Of a stretch of DNA of 43,908 nucleotides, positions 8,041 to 17,354 are shown piece after piece. The position numbers and the translations under genes are program-made. The stretch covers positions 1-43,908 of the forward strand of contig LOEW01000072.1 of assembly GCA_001516045.1 (NCBI GenBank). Direction: 5' to 3'. The notes beneath the pieces were generated by a model. The model saw only the letters and a program-made list of their open reading frames with translations, was not told the origin of the DNA and did no database searches. Numbering within the stretch: position 1 is the first letter of the stretch; each line of letters begins with the position of its first letter. The DNA comes from Desulfosporosinus sp. BRH_c37. GTDB lineage: Bacteria > Bacillota > Desulfitobacteriia > Desulfitobacteriales > Desulfitobacteriaceae.

Positions 8041-9537
8041 TTACTTTATATTCACTACAAAAATATTGCTTTTTCCAACGCATTGGCCTTTTTTGATTAT
8101 AAAGCATTGAACATAGTGGCTTCCTGTGTACTCTGTACCTTCACTTCTAGTATTTCTTCCAACATTAGAGTCTTCAAATCCTCCTCTAAGGCATGCTTTT
8201 CCTCTTGCATCTTCACCAGTATTAACTACTTGCCATTTTACTTTATTAGGCATGCTTACAGTAAAAATTGCCGTGAAGTCAATTGATACAGCTTTATCCA
8301 ATGGCTCTCCATCATTCTTATAGGGATACTTTCTTCCGTACCCATCTGTTACCGTAGCCTTTATTAAAACTCTATACCCTTTTGGAAGTGTCCAAGGCGT
8401 TTTCTCTCTGTGTGGTACAGACAGTAAGCTCTGAGTTTTGCGAGGTACAAAAGCTAGTTCTTTTTCTTGTGTTTCCTCCAAAATAGATTTTGCCGTTTTT
8501 GCATCAATTTCGGAAAACACTCTTTGTACTACGTTCTCACCCAATGAAACCCCAAGAACACTGCCTATTTCTGCTTTATCATCGAACATTTCAATGGACG
8601 AAATTAAGTTTGTTTTCGCTTGTTCTAGCCAATCAATAAAGGCTTCTGCTCTTTCGGGATATTCATTCCATTTGTCTGCAAAGTTCTCATTTTCATCACC
8701 GGTATAACTTGGATTTTCAACATAAAACTCATCGTTTCTTTTGCATCGATCAATATAGTCTTTTGCATTAGCTAAAATATTTTTAAGGGAATCGTATATA
8801 TTGTCTTCATTGTTGTATAATTGAGCAGCAATCGTCGTTATTATAATAGATATCGGAGCAAGGTGTTCTGTATCATCTTTAAACATAATATCACGGTGTC
8901 TTTTCAAAATCTGAATTGCCTTTTGCAATGGTGTTTTTAGCTTATATTCTTTTAAAGGCTCTACTTCCGCCATAAATTTTTGTATTTGCTCACTCTTCGC
9001 CGCTTCTCTAATTGCTTTATATCTAATGGCTTTACGGCCATTAAACCAATTAATATAACCTTTAGGATTACTCCCGATAAATTCATAAGATGAGTATTCA
9101 ACATTCTTGTCTGTTATACTGATAAAAGTTTTTTCATCGACAGAGGGGATTATATCCATGTGGAAATTCGAGGCATTTTTATATATGACTTGCCAGCAAC
9201 GTCTTTTTTCTTCTATTTTTGTTACTTCATCAAAGTTATCTAGTAGTGGCTTAATGACCCCAACTTTAAGTGATCTTGCATCAAGCCCATAATGATCTGC
9301 GAACTCGCAAACTAAGTCTAAATCATAATCATCCGCTTCAGTTATAGGTTTAATAACTGTTCCTAAGGCAAAAGAGCCCTGTGCATATACGGTTAGTCTA
9401 TAATTAGGTGTTTCTTCATCCATCCAAGCACCTAATTTTTTATAGTATTCCTCAGCCTGATCAAATAGCTTCTCACTAATGTCAATTGAATGGGCAATTT
9501 TTTCATATAAGGCGTTTATATCTTCCTTCGAATACAT
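8041..9537 (-). CDS. CBASS CD-NTase (cGAS/DncV-like nucleotidyltransferase) with AGS-C domain
   Basis: This enzyme makes the cyclic oligonucleotide signal of a CBASS anti-phage system. The nucleotidyltransferase core has GSFALGT (G54-S55), an acidic DDYDLDL at 70-74 providing the metal-binding aspartates, and HMDIIP with the third aspartate near residue 128. The last 110 residues (TLPKGYRVLIKATVTDGYGRKYPY ... GSHYVQCFIIKKGQC) match the adenylyl/guanylyl and SMODS C-terminal sensor domain (AGS-C). The ATG at 9537 is preferred over the upstream TTG because the GGAGG site lies between them; 498 residues result. It follows the cap5 stop codon by one base, so translation is coupled. The product nucleotide cannot be read from sequence. 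Confidence 0.9.
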   Translation of the reverse strand: MYSKEDINALYEKIAHSIDISEKLFDQAEEYYKKLGAWMDEETPNYRLTVYAQGSFALGTVIKPITEADDYDLDLVCEFADHYGLDARSLKVGVIKPLLDNFDEVTKIEEKRRCWQVIYKNASNFHMDIIPSVDEKTFISITDKNVEYSSYEFIGSNPKGYINWFNGRKAIRYKAIREAAKSEQIQKFMAEVEPLKEYKLKTPLQKAIQILKRHRDIMFKDDTEHLAPISIIITTIAAQLYNNEDNIYDSLKNILANAKDYIDRCKRNDEFYVENPSYTGDENENFADKWNEYPERAEAFIDWLEQAKTNLISSIEMFDDKAEIGSVLGVSLGENVVQRVFSEIDAKTAKSILEETQEKELAFVPRKTQSLLSVPHREKTPWTLPKGYRVLIKATVTDGYGRKYPYKNDGEPLDKAVSIDFTAIFTVSMPNKVKWQVVNTGEDARGKACLRGGFEDSNVGRNTRSEGTEYTGSHYVQCFIIKKGQCVGKSNIFVVNIK

Positions 9538-9538
9538 A

Positions 9539-10681
9539 TTAACCTCCAATAGTTATTGTAGGAATGAAGCCACTGTTATCATCATAGATGATAGTTATGG
9601 GATATAACCCAGGCATCCGTCTTCTGCCAACCTCAAACGCAGCCGAAACGGGCATAGCAGAAAAAAGATGAATTCTACTATCACCACCAAAAGTATTAAG
9701 TATTTCATTGCAAGCGTTTTGGTATGTATGCCAAAATGCACTTAGATCTTTTTCGCTTCTAATACAATCAACGCCATTATGTTCAGCTATTATTTTATAG
9801 ATGGCATTAGGGGCAATAATATTTGTAACGCGACATTCTTCAATGATATCTGTTAAAGACAGAAGAAGGGCTACATCTTTTCCATTATTTACAATAGATT
9901 TAGAGATTGAAAACTGATTAGTTTGTTCTCCACTTTGCCAAGCCCAAGTATCCGGTGTTCTTGTTTTCTGGTATATATCCACATTCGTTTTATCACCAAA
10001 TAATTCGCCCAATTTTATAATCAGCGGCATCGGGGCAAGCGGAAATATTGAAAAATGCATATCATTGAAGCGGTCAAACGCAGGTTTTACTTTAGAATTA
10101 AATTCAAAAATTAATTTGTTTTCTAAGTCAGACCAATGATTTTTTTCGGTGATCGGAAAAACCGAATTAATTTTAATAATCGTCCCATATTGACTTGTTG
10201 GTTGCTTTTGTGGCAAAACTGCTTTCACCGTGTCATCATAAATGATATTTACTTGGTTACCCTTAATCGAAGAACTGAAGTTTACTACTTCTGTTCTCTG
10301 TTTATTTAAATAATTGCATACTTGCTCAATATTCTCTTCATGTTCTCTTTTCATATCTTGAAGAAGCTCTGCAGGAAAGTTCTTTCCCCCTGTTGATGGA
10401 TCATCAATTAAGGTATGGTGCTTATCACACATTAACATCAGGTTCTCTAATTTGTCGGATAATTTTTGGGATAATTCCTTATGGCCTCTTGGTCCACCTG
10501 GATCGGATGCTATAATATGTGCTACATATGCAGCATTAAACTTTGCTGTTGTTACATTATCGTAAAATAGTCTTTCATTACATCCTCTAAACTCACAAAT
10601 GCCTGCAGATTTTCCACATAGAATTCTCAGTATTGGCTCCTTAGGTGCGGGGCCTCTGTTAGATTTAGATTTAGCTGACAT
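9539..10681 (-). CDS. cap5: CBASS effector Cap5: HNH endonuclease fused to SAVED domain
   Basis: The N-terminal 130 residues form an HNH nuclease: CEFRGC at 29-34, AHIIASD with H55, NLMLMCDKHH with N80, C85 and H88-H89. The C-terminal 225 residues (WSDLENKLIFEF ... RIHLFSAMPVSAAFEVGRRRMPGLYPITIIYDD) fit a SAVED domain, which binds cyclic di- or trinucleotides. Known Cap5 proteins tetramerise on ligand binding and then degrade DNA, killing the infected cell. The ATG has GAGGTG upstream. The gene is first in the pair, its stop codon is inside the Shine-Dalgarno of the CD-NTase gene, and no Cap2/Cap3 or HORMA/TRIP13 genes are present, so this is a minimal two-gene CBASS. Confidence 0.9.
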   Translation of the reverse strand: MSAKSKSNRGPAPKEPILRILCGKSAGICEFRGCNERLFYDNVTTAKFNAAYVAHIIASDPGGPRGHKELSQKLSDKLENLMLMCDKHHTLIDDPSTGGKNFPAELLQDMKREHEENIEQVCNYLNKQRTEVVNFSSSIKGNQVNIIYDDTVKAVLPQKQPTSQYGTIIKINSVFPITEKNHWSDLENKLIFEFNSKVKPAFDRFNDMHFSIFPLAPMPLIIKLGELFGDKTNVDIYQKTRTPDTWAWQSGEQTNQFSISKSIVNNGKDVALLLSLTDIIEECRVTNIIAPNAIYKIIAEHNGVDCIRSEKDLSAFWHTYQNACNEILNTFGGDSRIHLFSAMPVSAAFEVGRRRMPGLYPITIIYDDNSGFIPTITIGG

Positions 10682-10984
10682 AGTTTCACCTCATATCCGC
10701 AATATTTACTCTACATGTTGATCAATTTTAATCCCATTGAACATTTCATCATACACATAATTGCTTTTAGTTTTTTGAAGCTAAATAGTTCAAACCTCTA
10801 GTCAGATCAGGCCCGCCTGTCAAACCATTTAGAGAATCCCCCCTTATCCAATTAATCTACTAAACCAGTCCATCTGCTCAGATATCAAGAAGAACACATT
10901 TTTAAAATAAAAAGAACACAGGTTGGTGATTTTTCAGTCGAAAGTTGTCCACTACAATTCCCATTTTTCCAACCAAGATGTATA
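10682..10984. other. 303-base gap upstream of the CBASS operon, no gene
   Basis: This AT-rich stretch separates the CBASS operon from the large STAND gene and must hold the CBASS promoter on the minus strand. I find no convincing -35/-10 pair, RNA gene, repeat or terminator with a U run. Confidence 0.5.
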
Positions 10985-13900
10985 TTAAGACCGCATTTTA
11001 CGGCGCCGTCTGCGCCTATACTGCGAAGTTATTGTTTTCATCGGTTTTCTATCTAACAGATCCAACGCAGCTCGGGTCTCACGTACATTCAATGAAATAA
11101 GATCCTCAAACATTTGCAAACCGACCTCACGATATTCAATATGGCGGTGCAGAGTAAGGGCAATATTTGTTAGAGGTTCTGCTAACAGAGCCAGGGATGT
11201 GCTGACATTTCCAATATCCGAGCCGCCAGCTCCAATCACTTTCCAACACACCTCCGAAACAAGCTTTGGTTCAACTCCAGTATAATCCAGAAGCAACTCA
11301 ACAAGGTCGGGCGCTGAGTCAAGTAGTACTGGACGATTATCACTTACAGCTTGGATAACCTGTTTTATATCAAAGTTCAATTTAAAGTGGTCTTGATTAC
11401 GATGGAAAACATTAGCCACCGCATGCTGAATGGATTTGTCATGATGAGAAGCCAACCGGCAGAGAATTTCACTTGCCATAGTCCGGTTCTTTAACTCATG
11501 CCAGATATGGCTTGCTCCGCAAGCCAAGCCGAGAAGGATGTTATCTTCAGTCCCATCTGAAAGAATACTCATAATACGATCCGAGGACCAGGAGTCTTGG
11601 TAATGACAATGATAAAGGAACAGCATTTCTCCGTAGACTTGGTCGTTAAAATCGGATGAATATGCCTTGATTTTTTCTAACCACTCCTGCAAAACATCTA
11701 TTGGTTGGCACCTGGACATAATGCGTGAAACGGAATATATGGCTATCTTATTTTCAAGAACCTGGGGACAGGTACGGATAATGGCGTCGAAAATTTGGGT
11801 TGCATCCTCTGCATTAGTATTAAATAACATGGGCATATGCATCATGGTAAAAGCCCAAACATTAGGATGTACTTCATAACCCAGCCTGCTCTTGATAATA
11901 CGTGCCCAATTATTGTAATCAGGTGGTTGGCGTTTAAGATATCCAGCTTTCATAGCACGTAATATTGTGCCACGGCCGTTCGGTAAGGCGAACAACCCGC
12001 CCGGCTCAAATACAATTGATCCTTTTATTTCTTTCGCTTTCTCCTCATTGGGCTCATTTATGTCGGGCCAATTCGGTTCCGAGTGTTCTTTCAGCCATTT
12101 CTCAAGCAATAATAAGATTTCTTCAGGAAGACCATTTTCATGTTCAGCCAGTTTTTCAAGAGCTGAAGCTGCTCCCTCGCGAAAATGTCCTGAAGTAAAT
12201 CCTCTTTTTTCTAAATCTTCAATCTGATTAATTATCTCACTTAACGGAAAACTGGCGTCTGCCAATCCCTCCAAACAAGCGCCTGCATAGGTTTCGTGAT
12301 AACCAGGCTCAAATCTGGCAATTATGCCAACGGCTCGATACGGGGCATTCTTAGCAAGTTCCTTAAACTCTCTCGACTGCTGTACCGAGCCACCACCGCG
12401 GGAAAAATCCTCCCATGATCGGCGCTTGGGGTTATCCCACTGAGTTTCGTCTGACAACTGATTGAATAAATTCATTAATTCGCCATCAGAGGCTTTAGCC
12501 ATTTCATCGGCCTTCAGCCTGGGACCGATCCACCCCCCTGAAACACTCCCATCAATATCTGATAATCCAGGAAAAGCACGTTCTTCTACCGCTCTTATTT
12601 GCCTAGTCTTCGGGCTCAGAAATTCCTCGGAGAAAGCACGTAAAAGTCGCAATCTGTGCTGGCGGCTCCATATCATTCGGCGACGGCGATCTTCCACGTC
12701 CCATTCCGGAAGTACTCTTTTATATCGGTTGAACGAAAGTACAGATTCTTCAAGCCGCAGTCTGTCAACTTGACCAAGGTAAGGAAAAACAGCCTCTATA
12801 AGCCGTTTCGTATCTCTATGACAATCACTATAATCACCTATACACAACCGCCTCGGATCACCGATTAAATACTCCAAAATTATTTGAGGTTCACTTACTC
12901 CGGTTTGTGCCAAACCGCTGGCAAGGATATTATGTACACTTAACAGATCTGAGCTTGCGTTATCGTTAAAAAACTGTAGAAACGCATGCGCATCGGTTTC
13001 TGCTAATTTGTTTATTGCCACCAGAAATCCTGACATAATAGTTTCTTCATGTTCTCTTTCAAATCGACTGTTTGTGACCGTATCCGTGCGGTATTCCAAA
13101 ACAAAATCAGGCTCTGCCGATGCCACCAGGTTAATCACATTTAACAACCAGGGCCATATCCACTGGATAAAAGATTTTGGCACATCTTCGGCCAAACTCT
13201 CAAAGCTAATATAGTCCACCCGGCTTTCGAGCAGCCTCTCCAACTCATTATTCTGGTATAGGATTCGAGTCTGCTCGTCCTCTTGTAACGCTGTCTTTAA
13301 ATCTATTTTTTTTGCATCAAGTTCTTCGATTACCGCTGCAAGCATTCCATCCAAGCGGGCACGCAAGACGCGCGGAGCAAGTTCAGGGTTTATTTCTGCA
13401 ATTTTCTCAACAAGCATTCCGGCTGTCCACAATCCCGATCGATTTACCAGTTTTTCCGCTACCATGACAGTGTCATAATTCCAATCCTTAAAATTCTGAA
13501 GTACATTTAACGTCAACGGATCATATATGGTATCACTTAGCCAATATTCTTTTAAAAGATTAAGAACATCGATTCCCGCCAAGCCTGCAGCCGCGGCAAG
13601 GAATGCTGCGCAGTGGGAGGCGGATTCAATTGGTTTACTCATCCAGTCTTCCAGACCTTCATGCCCACACAACCTGATAAACCAACCGTGGCTACCTGTA
13701 ACTGCGCTGAGTACCTTGGGGCCTTCCGTTTCAGATTTGAGCAGAGGAAGCATGAGATACGCTTCCACATCATCTGGTTTCTTCTGACTACCGAGGAACT
13801 CTATCAAAAGCGAGAAAAGGTGCGGTCGTAAACTGGTCTTAAAGAAAATTTGAAGCTGTTTATGATATTCGGACAGGGACGTATCCCGAAGATAATGAAG

Positions 13901-15493
13901 GCAGCTCAGGAATGTAGGACGAACGAAAAGTCCATCCTGCTTTTCAAAAACATAATCCGCAAGTGAAATTGAGCCCCTAGCAAAAGCACGCGTTAAGGTA
14001 TAATCATAAAAAGTCTGATGGCGAAATCCAATGGTCACGCTGCCCTGTTCTCTCACCAAAACGTCGTTCTGTTCCAAGAAACGGCGCGCTTCAGGGTAAT
14101 CGTCTGCGTAGGCCAGCGGCAACCATAGACTTTCTTCCTTTGTCATATGCATTGCAAGTTGGTTAAGCAATTTTAGGGTGTGCTGTGGTACATTCGGTGC
14201 CAATACTCGTTGCTCCCACAATTCATCCAGCAATGCATGTAAGGAATGAAAGACCGCGCCGTGCTTTGCCACATCGAGAAATACTTTAAGGTGTAATGGA
14301 GTGCATAATAGCTCCTTGAGTACGTCGCTTATACAGTTGGTTATATGTCCCGCCTGTTCCAGTATAGGAGCAATTTGTTCCCAGACTGGGAGTTCTAAGA
14401 TCACCTTTTCGGCATTGACGCTGTTTAACCTAACGTCATGGCGATACTCGAATTCGCGTGAAGATGCTATGATATGTACGTCTTTTTGGCCAGAAAGGTT
14501 GTGGATAAGATTTAATAATACGTTTAAACGTCCCGACTTGCGGTCGAGTAATTCGGAGACTGCGTCAAGTTGATCGACGATCACGACGACTTTTTCTTTT
14601 TCAGCCAGGGCCACAAGACCATCCCTAACAGCAAGGCTTAGGCCTAGAGCTTTTTGTAAGTCTTCCGCCGTATTAATGTCTGAGCTGAGTGTATCTCCTT
14701 TGATGGCAAGCAGAGTAATGCCATTTTCCTTAAAGTGGTGGGCGAGAGTTGAAAGCAAGGACGACTTCCCTGATCCAGGACCGCCCAGGACTAAAGTTGT
14801 AGAATGTTCTGATTCCTCTACGCGTTGAACTAACTCCTTAAATTCAAGGCGTTCTATTTGTCGTCCGTCCCTAAAGGTTCTTTGATAGTTCAAAAGTATA
14901 TTTGAAGATAACAAAAGCTCCTGCCGCAATCGTTCAATTGTAATCTCAAGATGACTCCCACCAAGATCGATCAGAAATTCCGTTAAGTGTGCTTGGAATT
15001 GTTTCTCAAAATCCGACGTTCCGTCAAAAAAACAGGCTAAAGCTTGATACTCACTGAAGATTTTTTCTCTAAAAAAATTTAATGCCTGAAGCTGGTCATC
15101 CCCTTGCTCAAGAGAGGGAGTACTTTTTTTATTGAAAAAAAGGCTGACCTTCGGATGACCCCTTCCATTTTCGTTCATTTGTCTCGCCAATTCCCACTCT
15201 TCCTCTGATCCAGTCATTCCCATACCAGCTTCGCTGCCAAAGCGGTGCCAAAAAATAAAAACAAACCAGTCCGGTTTAAATTTTTCAACAGCTACGTTAA
15301 TGATGGATTGGGGACGCCCTATATTTGAACGTACTTCTTCCCAACCAAATACGTCCAACGAAATATGATTTGCCCTGCAAATAGTCAAAACAGTAGGGTC
15401 TTCGTTACAGACACGTCGTACTGCTTCTCTTTCCAATATGCAATCGCCAGGTGATGCAATAAATATCCGAAACAGCTTAACAGTATCAACCAT
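10985..15493 (-). CDS. large DUF4062-STAND NTPase with helical repeats (NLR-like defence protein)
   Basis: The 1502-residue protein begins with DUF4062 (KLFRIFIASPGDCILEREAV, then WEEVRSNIGRPQSIIN and DWFVFIFWHRFGS), a TIR-related fold. A STAND/NACHT-type NTPase follows: Walker A GGPGSGKSS near 237-245 and Walker B VVVIVDQLDAV near 302-312, then a winged-helix-like region containing HQTFYDYTLTRAFA. The remaining 950 residues are mostly helical with leucine-rich pairs, as in TPR/HEAT sensor arrays. The tail ends in an arginine cluster (RRRRRRK). Proteins of this design are thought to sense phage products with the C-terminal repeats and oligomerise through the NTPase to activate the N-terminal domain. 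No partner gene is adjacent. The ribosome site is only GGGGG. Confidence 0.82.
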   Translation of the reverse strand: MVDTVKLFRIFIASPGDCILEREAVRRVCNEDPTVLTICRANHISLDVFGWEEVRSNIGRPQSIINVAVEKFKPDWFVFIFWHRFGSEAGMGMTGSEEEWELARQMNENGRGHPKVSLFFNKKSTPSLEQGDDQLQALNFFREKIFSEYQALACFFDGTSDFEKQFQAHLTEFLIDLGGSHLEITIERLRQELLLSSNILLNYQRTFRDGRQIERLEFKELVQRVEESEHSTTLVLGGPGSGKSSLLSTLAHHFKENGITLLAIKGDTLSSDINTAEDLQKALGLSLAVRDGLVALAEKEKVVVIVDQLDAVSELLDRKSGRLNVLLNLIHNLSGQKDVHIIASSREFEYRHDVRLNSVNAEKVILELPVWEQIAPILEQAGHITNCISDVLKELLCTPLHLKVFLDVAKHGAVFHSLHALLDELWEQRVLAPNVPQHTLKLLNQLAMHMTKEESLWLPLAYADDYPEARRFLEQNDVLVREQGSVTIGFRHQTFYDYTLTRAFARGSISLADYVFEKQDGLFVRPTFLSCLHYLRDTSLSEYHKQLQIFFKTSLRPHLFSLLIEFLGSQKKPDDVEAYLMLPLLKSETEGPKVLSAVTGSHGWFIRLCGHEGLEDWMSKPIESASHCAAFLAAAAGLAGIDVLNLLKEYWLSDTIYDPLTLNVLQNFKDWNYDTVMVAEKLVNRSGLWTAGMLVEKIAEINPELAPRVLRARLDGMLAAVIEELDAKKIDLKTALQEDEQTRILYQNNELERLLESRVDYISFESLAEDVPKSFIQWIWPWLLNVINLVASAEPDFVLEYRTDTVTNSRFEREHEETIMSGFLVAINKLAETDAHAFLQFFNDNASSDLLSVHNILASGLAQTGVSEPQIILEYLIGDPRRLCIGDYSDCHRDTKRLIEAVFPYLGQVDRLRLEESVLSFNRYKRVLPEWDVEDRRRRMIWSRQHRLRLLRAFSEEFLSPKTRQIRAVEERAFPGLSDIDGSVSGGWIGPRLKADEMAKASDGELMNLFNQLSDETQWDNPKRRSWEDFSRGGGSVQQSREFKELAKNAPYRAVGIIARFEPGYHETYAGACLEGLADASFPLSEIINQIEDLEKRGFTSGHFREGAASALEKLAEHENGLPEEILLLLEKWLKEHSEPNWPDINEPNEEKAKEIKGSIVFEPGGLFALPNGRGTILRAMKAGYLKRQPPDYNNWARIIKSRLGYEVHPNVWAFTMMHMPMLFNTNAEDATQIFDAIIRTCPQVLENKIAIYSVSRIMSRCQPIDVLQEWLEKIKAYSSDFNDQVYGEMLFLYHCHYQDSWSSDRIMSILSDGTEDNILLGLACGASHIWHELKNRTMASEILCRLASHHDKSIQHAVANVFHRNQDHFKLNFDIKQVIQAVSDNRPVLLDSAPDLVELLLDYTGVEPKLVSEVCWKVIGAGGSDIGNVSTSLALLAEPLTNIALTLHRHIEYREVGLQMFEDLISLNVRETRAALDLLDRKPMKTITSQYRRRRRRKMRS

Positions 15494-16081
15494 AAAAGGA
15501 CCCCCAAATTATTCATAAATTTCTTAGTATCTGATAACTTATAACTACCGTTCTACATATTTACTAATTATTCCTCTTTATCCATTGCATACCGTCGTAT
15601 TTGAGGAAAAAATTAGATACTTACTTTAAGGAGCAACAGTTCATCTCTAGATTATGTTTCGGACGATACCTCATTTTGCTCCAATATAGTAGCAACCTGC
15701 GAAGCCACAGGCCTGTCCCGGTGCAGTCTTCGGAAGAACTCGGGATAATCCAAACCCACGCCTGAAAGCCAACTGAACACAAGTCCCGATAGGTTGACGA
15801 ATTTCCTGCCCATACTCTCGTGTCATTGGAAGCCACAGCGCCGACCTGTCCGTCTCTATAGCCAATCTCGCAGGTCCACCCAGGCGCTATTATTACTCCC
15901 GTTTACCGTTAGAATAGTTGAATTGTACCAATGGAGCATGTTTCATATACTCTAAAAGCCATTGCAAAACCGTCCCCACGATCAGTATGTTAAATTGGGG
16001 GTAATCCATTTCGACCACACCGTCGTTGGTTTCAGACGACCTGTGCCCGTACAGAAATAACACTCTTATCCTCGAAATTGC
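15494..16081. other. 588-base gap with a GC-richer relic, no gene called
   Basis: Bases 15640-15900 are clearly GC-richer than the flanks and contain overlapping minus-strand frames of 64 and 71 codons in two registers. Neither has a ribosome site or a family I recognise, and the register change suggests a decayed coding fragment brought in from elsewhere. The flanks are AT-rich and hold the promoter of the STAND gene, which I could not pinpoint. Confidence 0.4.
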
Positions 16082-16423
16082 TTATGTATTACAATAACTT
16101 TTGGTAGTTCTCAAGTCTTTCAACTCATCCATCTCTTTGATTAGGTGAGGATAACTTTGATTATTCTTGTACCAATCATCACTATAACTTTCTTTAAAAA
16201 ATAGTTCTATGTAGTTCTTGTCAACTTTCGTTGCCCATGCTCCCCAATCCACTTTTTTGCCACTTAGTACACCACTTTCAATCTTGTTTACCAATATTCG
16301 AAAAGGTGCTTTAGGCGGGAAGAATGGGCTCTGTCTCTTGGGCACATTTCCCGACCATTCCCCGCCCTCCCAAACAAACCGTTCATCATCTGAGTAACCG
16401 ATATACACATCTAAAAACGACAT
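16082..16423 (-). CDS. uncharacterised 113-residue protein
   Basis: I do not recognise this protein. It begins MSFLDVYIGYSDDERFVWEGGEW and has acidic and aromatic-rich stretches with no membrane segment. The ATG at 16423 has a very strong purine site (GGGGGGAGAG), which supports translation. Its 62-base distance to the downstream end of the alarmone hydrolase gene and the shared strand would allow cotranscription with that gene. Possible roles range from an accessory of the HD protein to an immunity or inhibitor protein; nothing in the sequence decides. Confidence 0.55.
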   Translation of the reverse strand: MSFLDVYIGYSDDERFVWEGGEWSGNVPKRQSPFFPPKAPFRILVNKIESGVLSGKKVDWGAWATKVDKNYIELFFKESYSDDWYKNNQSYPHLIKEMDELKDLRTTKSYCNT

Positions 16424-16485
16424 GCTCTCTCCCCCTATTCCATTGAAACTATCCTTATGTAATTAACTTTGCCTCTTAAATAACT

Positions 16486-17079
16486 TCACAACCAGGTCGG
16501 CAAGTTCTCGATGCATCGGCAATTCGCTAAATCCTTCAGGGCCATGACCAACGATTCATAGTACCATTGCTGATCACTGCTGGGTGCATTAAAGCGCTCA
16601 TATAATTCCGAGCCAGCTTTTCCGTCTCTCTCATATTGTTCATAATCGTTGACCATTGCCCGAATGTTGCTTAATTTATCAGCACAAGCAACTAGCTTAA
16701 TGTCAACGCTCAATTCATCGGTACCCAGCCCGTCTAAGTATTTAATGGTATGGACTTTTCTTTCCTTCCAAGATTCTTCTTCAGCACCACCTTGTTTAGC
16801 CAATAATTTCGAAGGCTCCGATGTACCATACACAATCTGCAAGACTTTTTCGGAAGACAATCCTACCCTATCTAATCGTTGGCGTATGTCATCCTCTTCT
16901 CCGACCGTATCTTCCAAAACATCATGGAGGATTCCAGCACAAATCACCTCATTAGAAGCATTATTCTGCGCCAATATGATCGCTGTTTCGATTGGGTGAA
17001 CAATATAAGGAATTTTGGTACCTTTACGTGTCTGACCGGCGTGAGCCTTGATTGCGAAGTCTAGAATACTACTTAACAT
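16486..17079 (-). CDS. small alarmone hydrolase-like HD protein (SpoT/MESH1 type)
   Basis: The ATG at 17079 is chosen because GGAGAGGGG precedes it; the frame extends to 17124 without a better site. The 197 residues match single-domain SpoT-type hydrolases: AIKAHAGQTRKG with the first histidine near 13, IPYIVHPIETA with H28, AGILHDVLEDT with H52-D53, and VACADKLSNIRAM with the last metal-binding aspartate. Such proteins remove the 3' pyrophosphate of (p)ppGpp and protect against toxic small alarmone synthetases. No synthetase is encoded here, so the substrate might instead be another nucleotide signal made in the island. No ACT or synthetase domain is present. Confidence 0.78.
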   Translation of the reverse strand: MLSSILDFAIKAHAGQTRKGTKIPYIVHPIETAIILAQNNASNEVICAGILHDVLEDTVGEEDDIRQRLDRVGLSSEKVLQIVYGTSEPSKLLAKQGGAEEESWKERKVHTIKYLDGLGTDELSVDIKLVACADKLSNIRAMVNDYEQYERDGKAGSELYERFNAPSSDQQWYYESLVMALKDLANCRCIENLPTWL

Positions 17080-17273
17080 AATTTCAACCCCTCTCCTCGT
17101 CATCAGTTCTATATGGATGTTCATTTTTAATTCAAAATTCTATGTATCCCTAAATTTAGCATACCATAGCGTTCAGACATTTATTTGATTGTGTGAATTC
17201 GAATTTGGACTGAAAGTTGGCCTTTCTTACTGAATTATTTATATTTTTGATGCTTACACTCCCTGGAGCATTG

Positions 17274-17316
17274 AAGAATCCCTAAACGCTTTTCTACTGG
17301 CATTCAGGGATTCTTT
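17274..17316. terminator. inverted repeat downstream of the vWA gene, possible terminator
   Basis: AAGAATCCCT (17274-17283) is repeated inverted as AGGGATTCTT (17306-17315), with a 22-base loop that can partly pair. It lies just past the vWA stop codon on the minus strand. The trailing U run is poor on both strands, so the role is uncertain. Confidence 0.45.
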
Positions 17317-17354
17317 GAATTATCAGGATCATTTCCCTTAAAATGAAGAAATTA

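Noticed and set aside
8041..10681. Reading the HNH-SAVED gene as part of a type III CRISPR effector set
   Set aside because: No Cas10, Csm or Cmr genes; the coupled CD-NTase gene makes CBASS the clear choice.
15621..15865. Two overlapping minus-strand frames of 64-71 codons
   Set aside because: No ribosome site, no family features, and the two registers overlap; treated as a decayed fragment.
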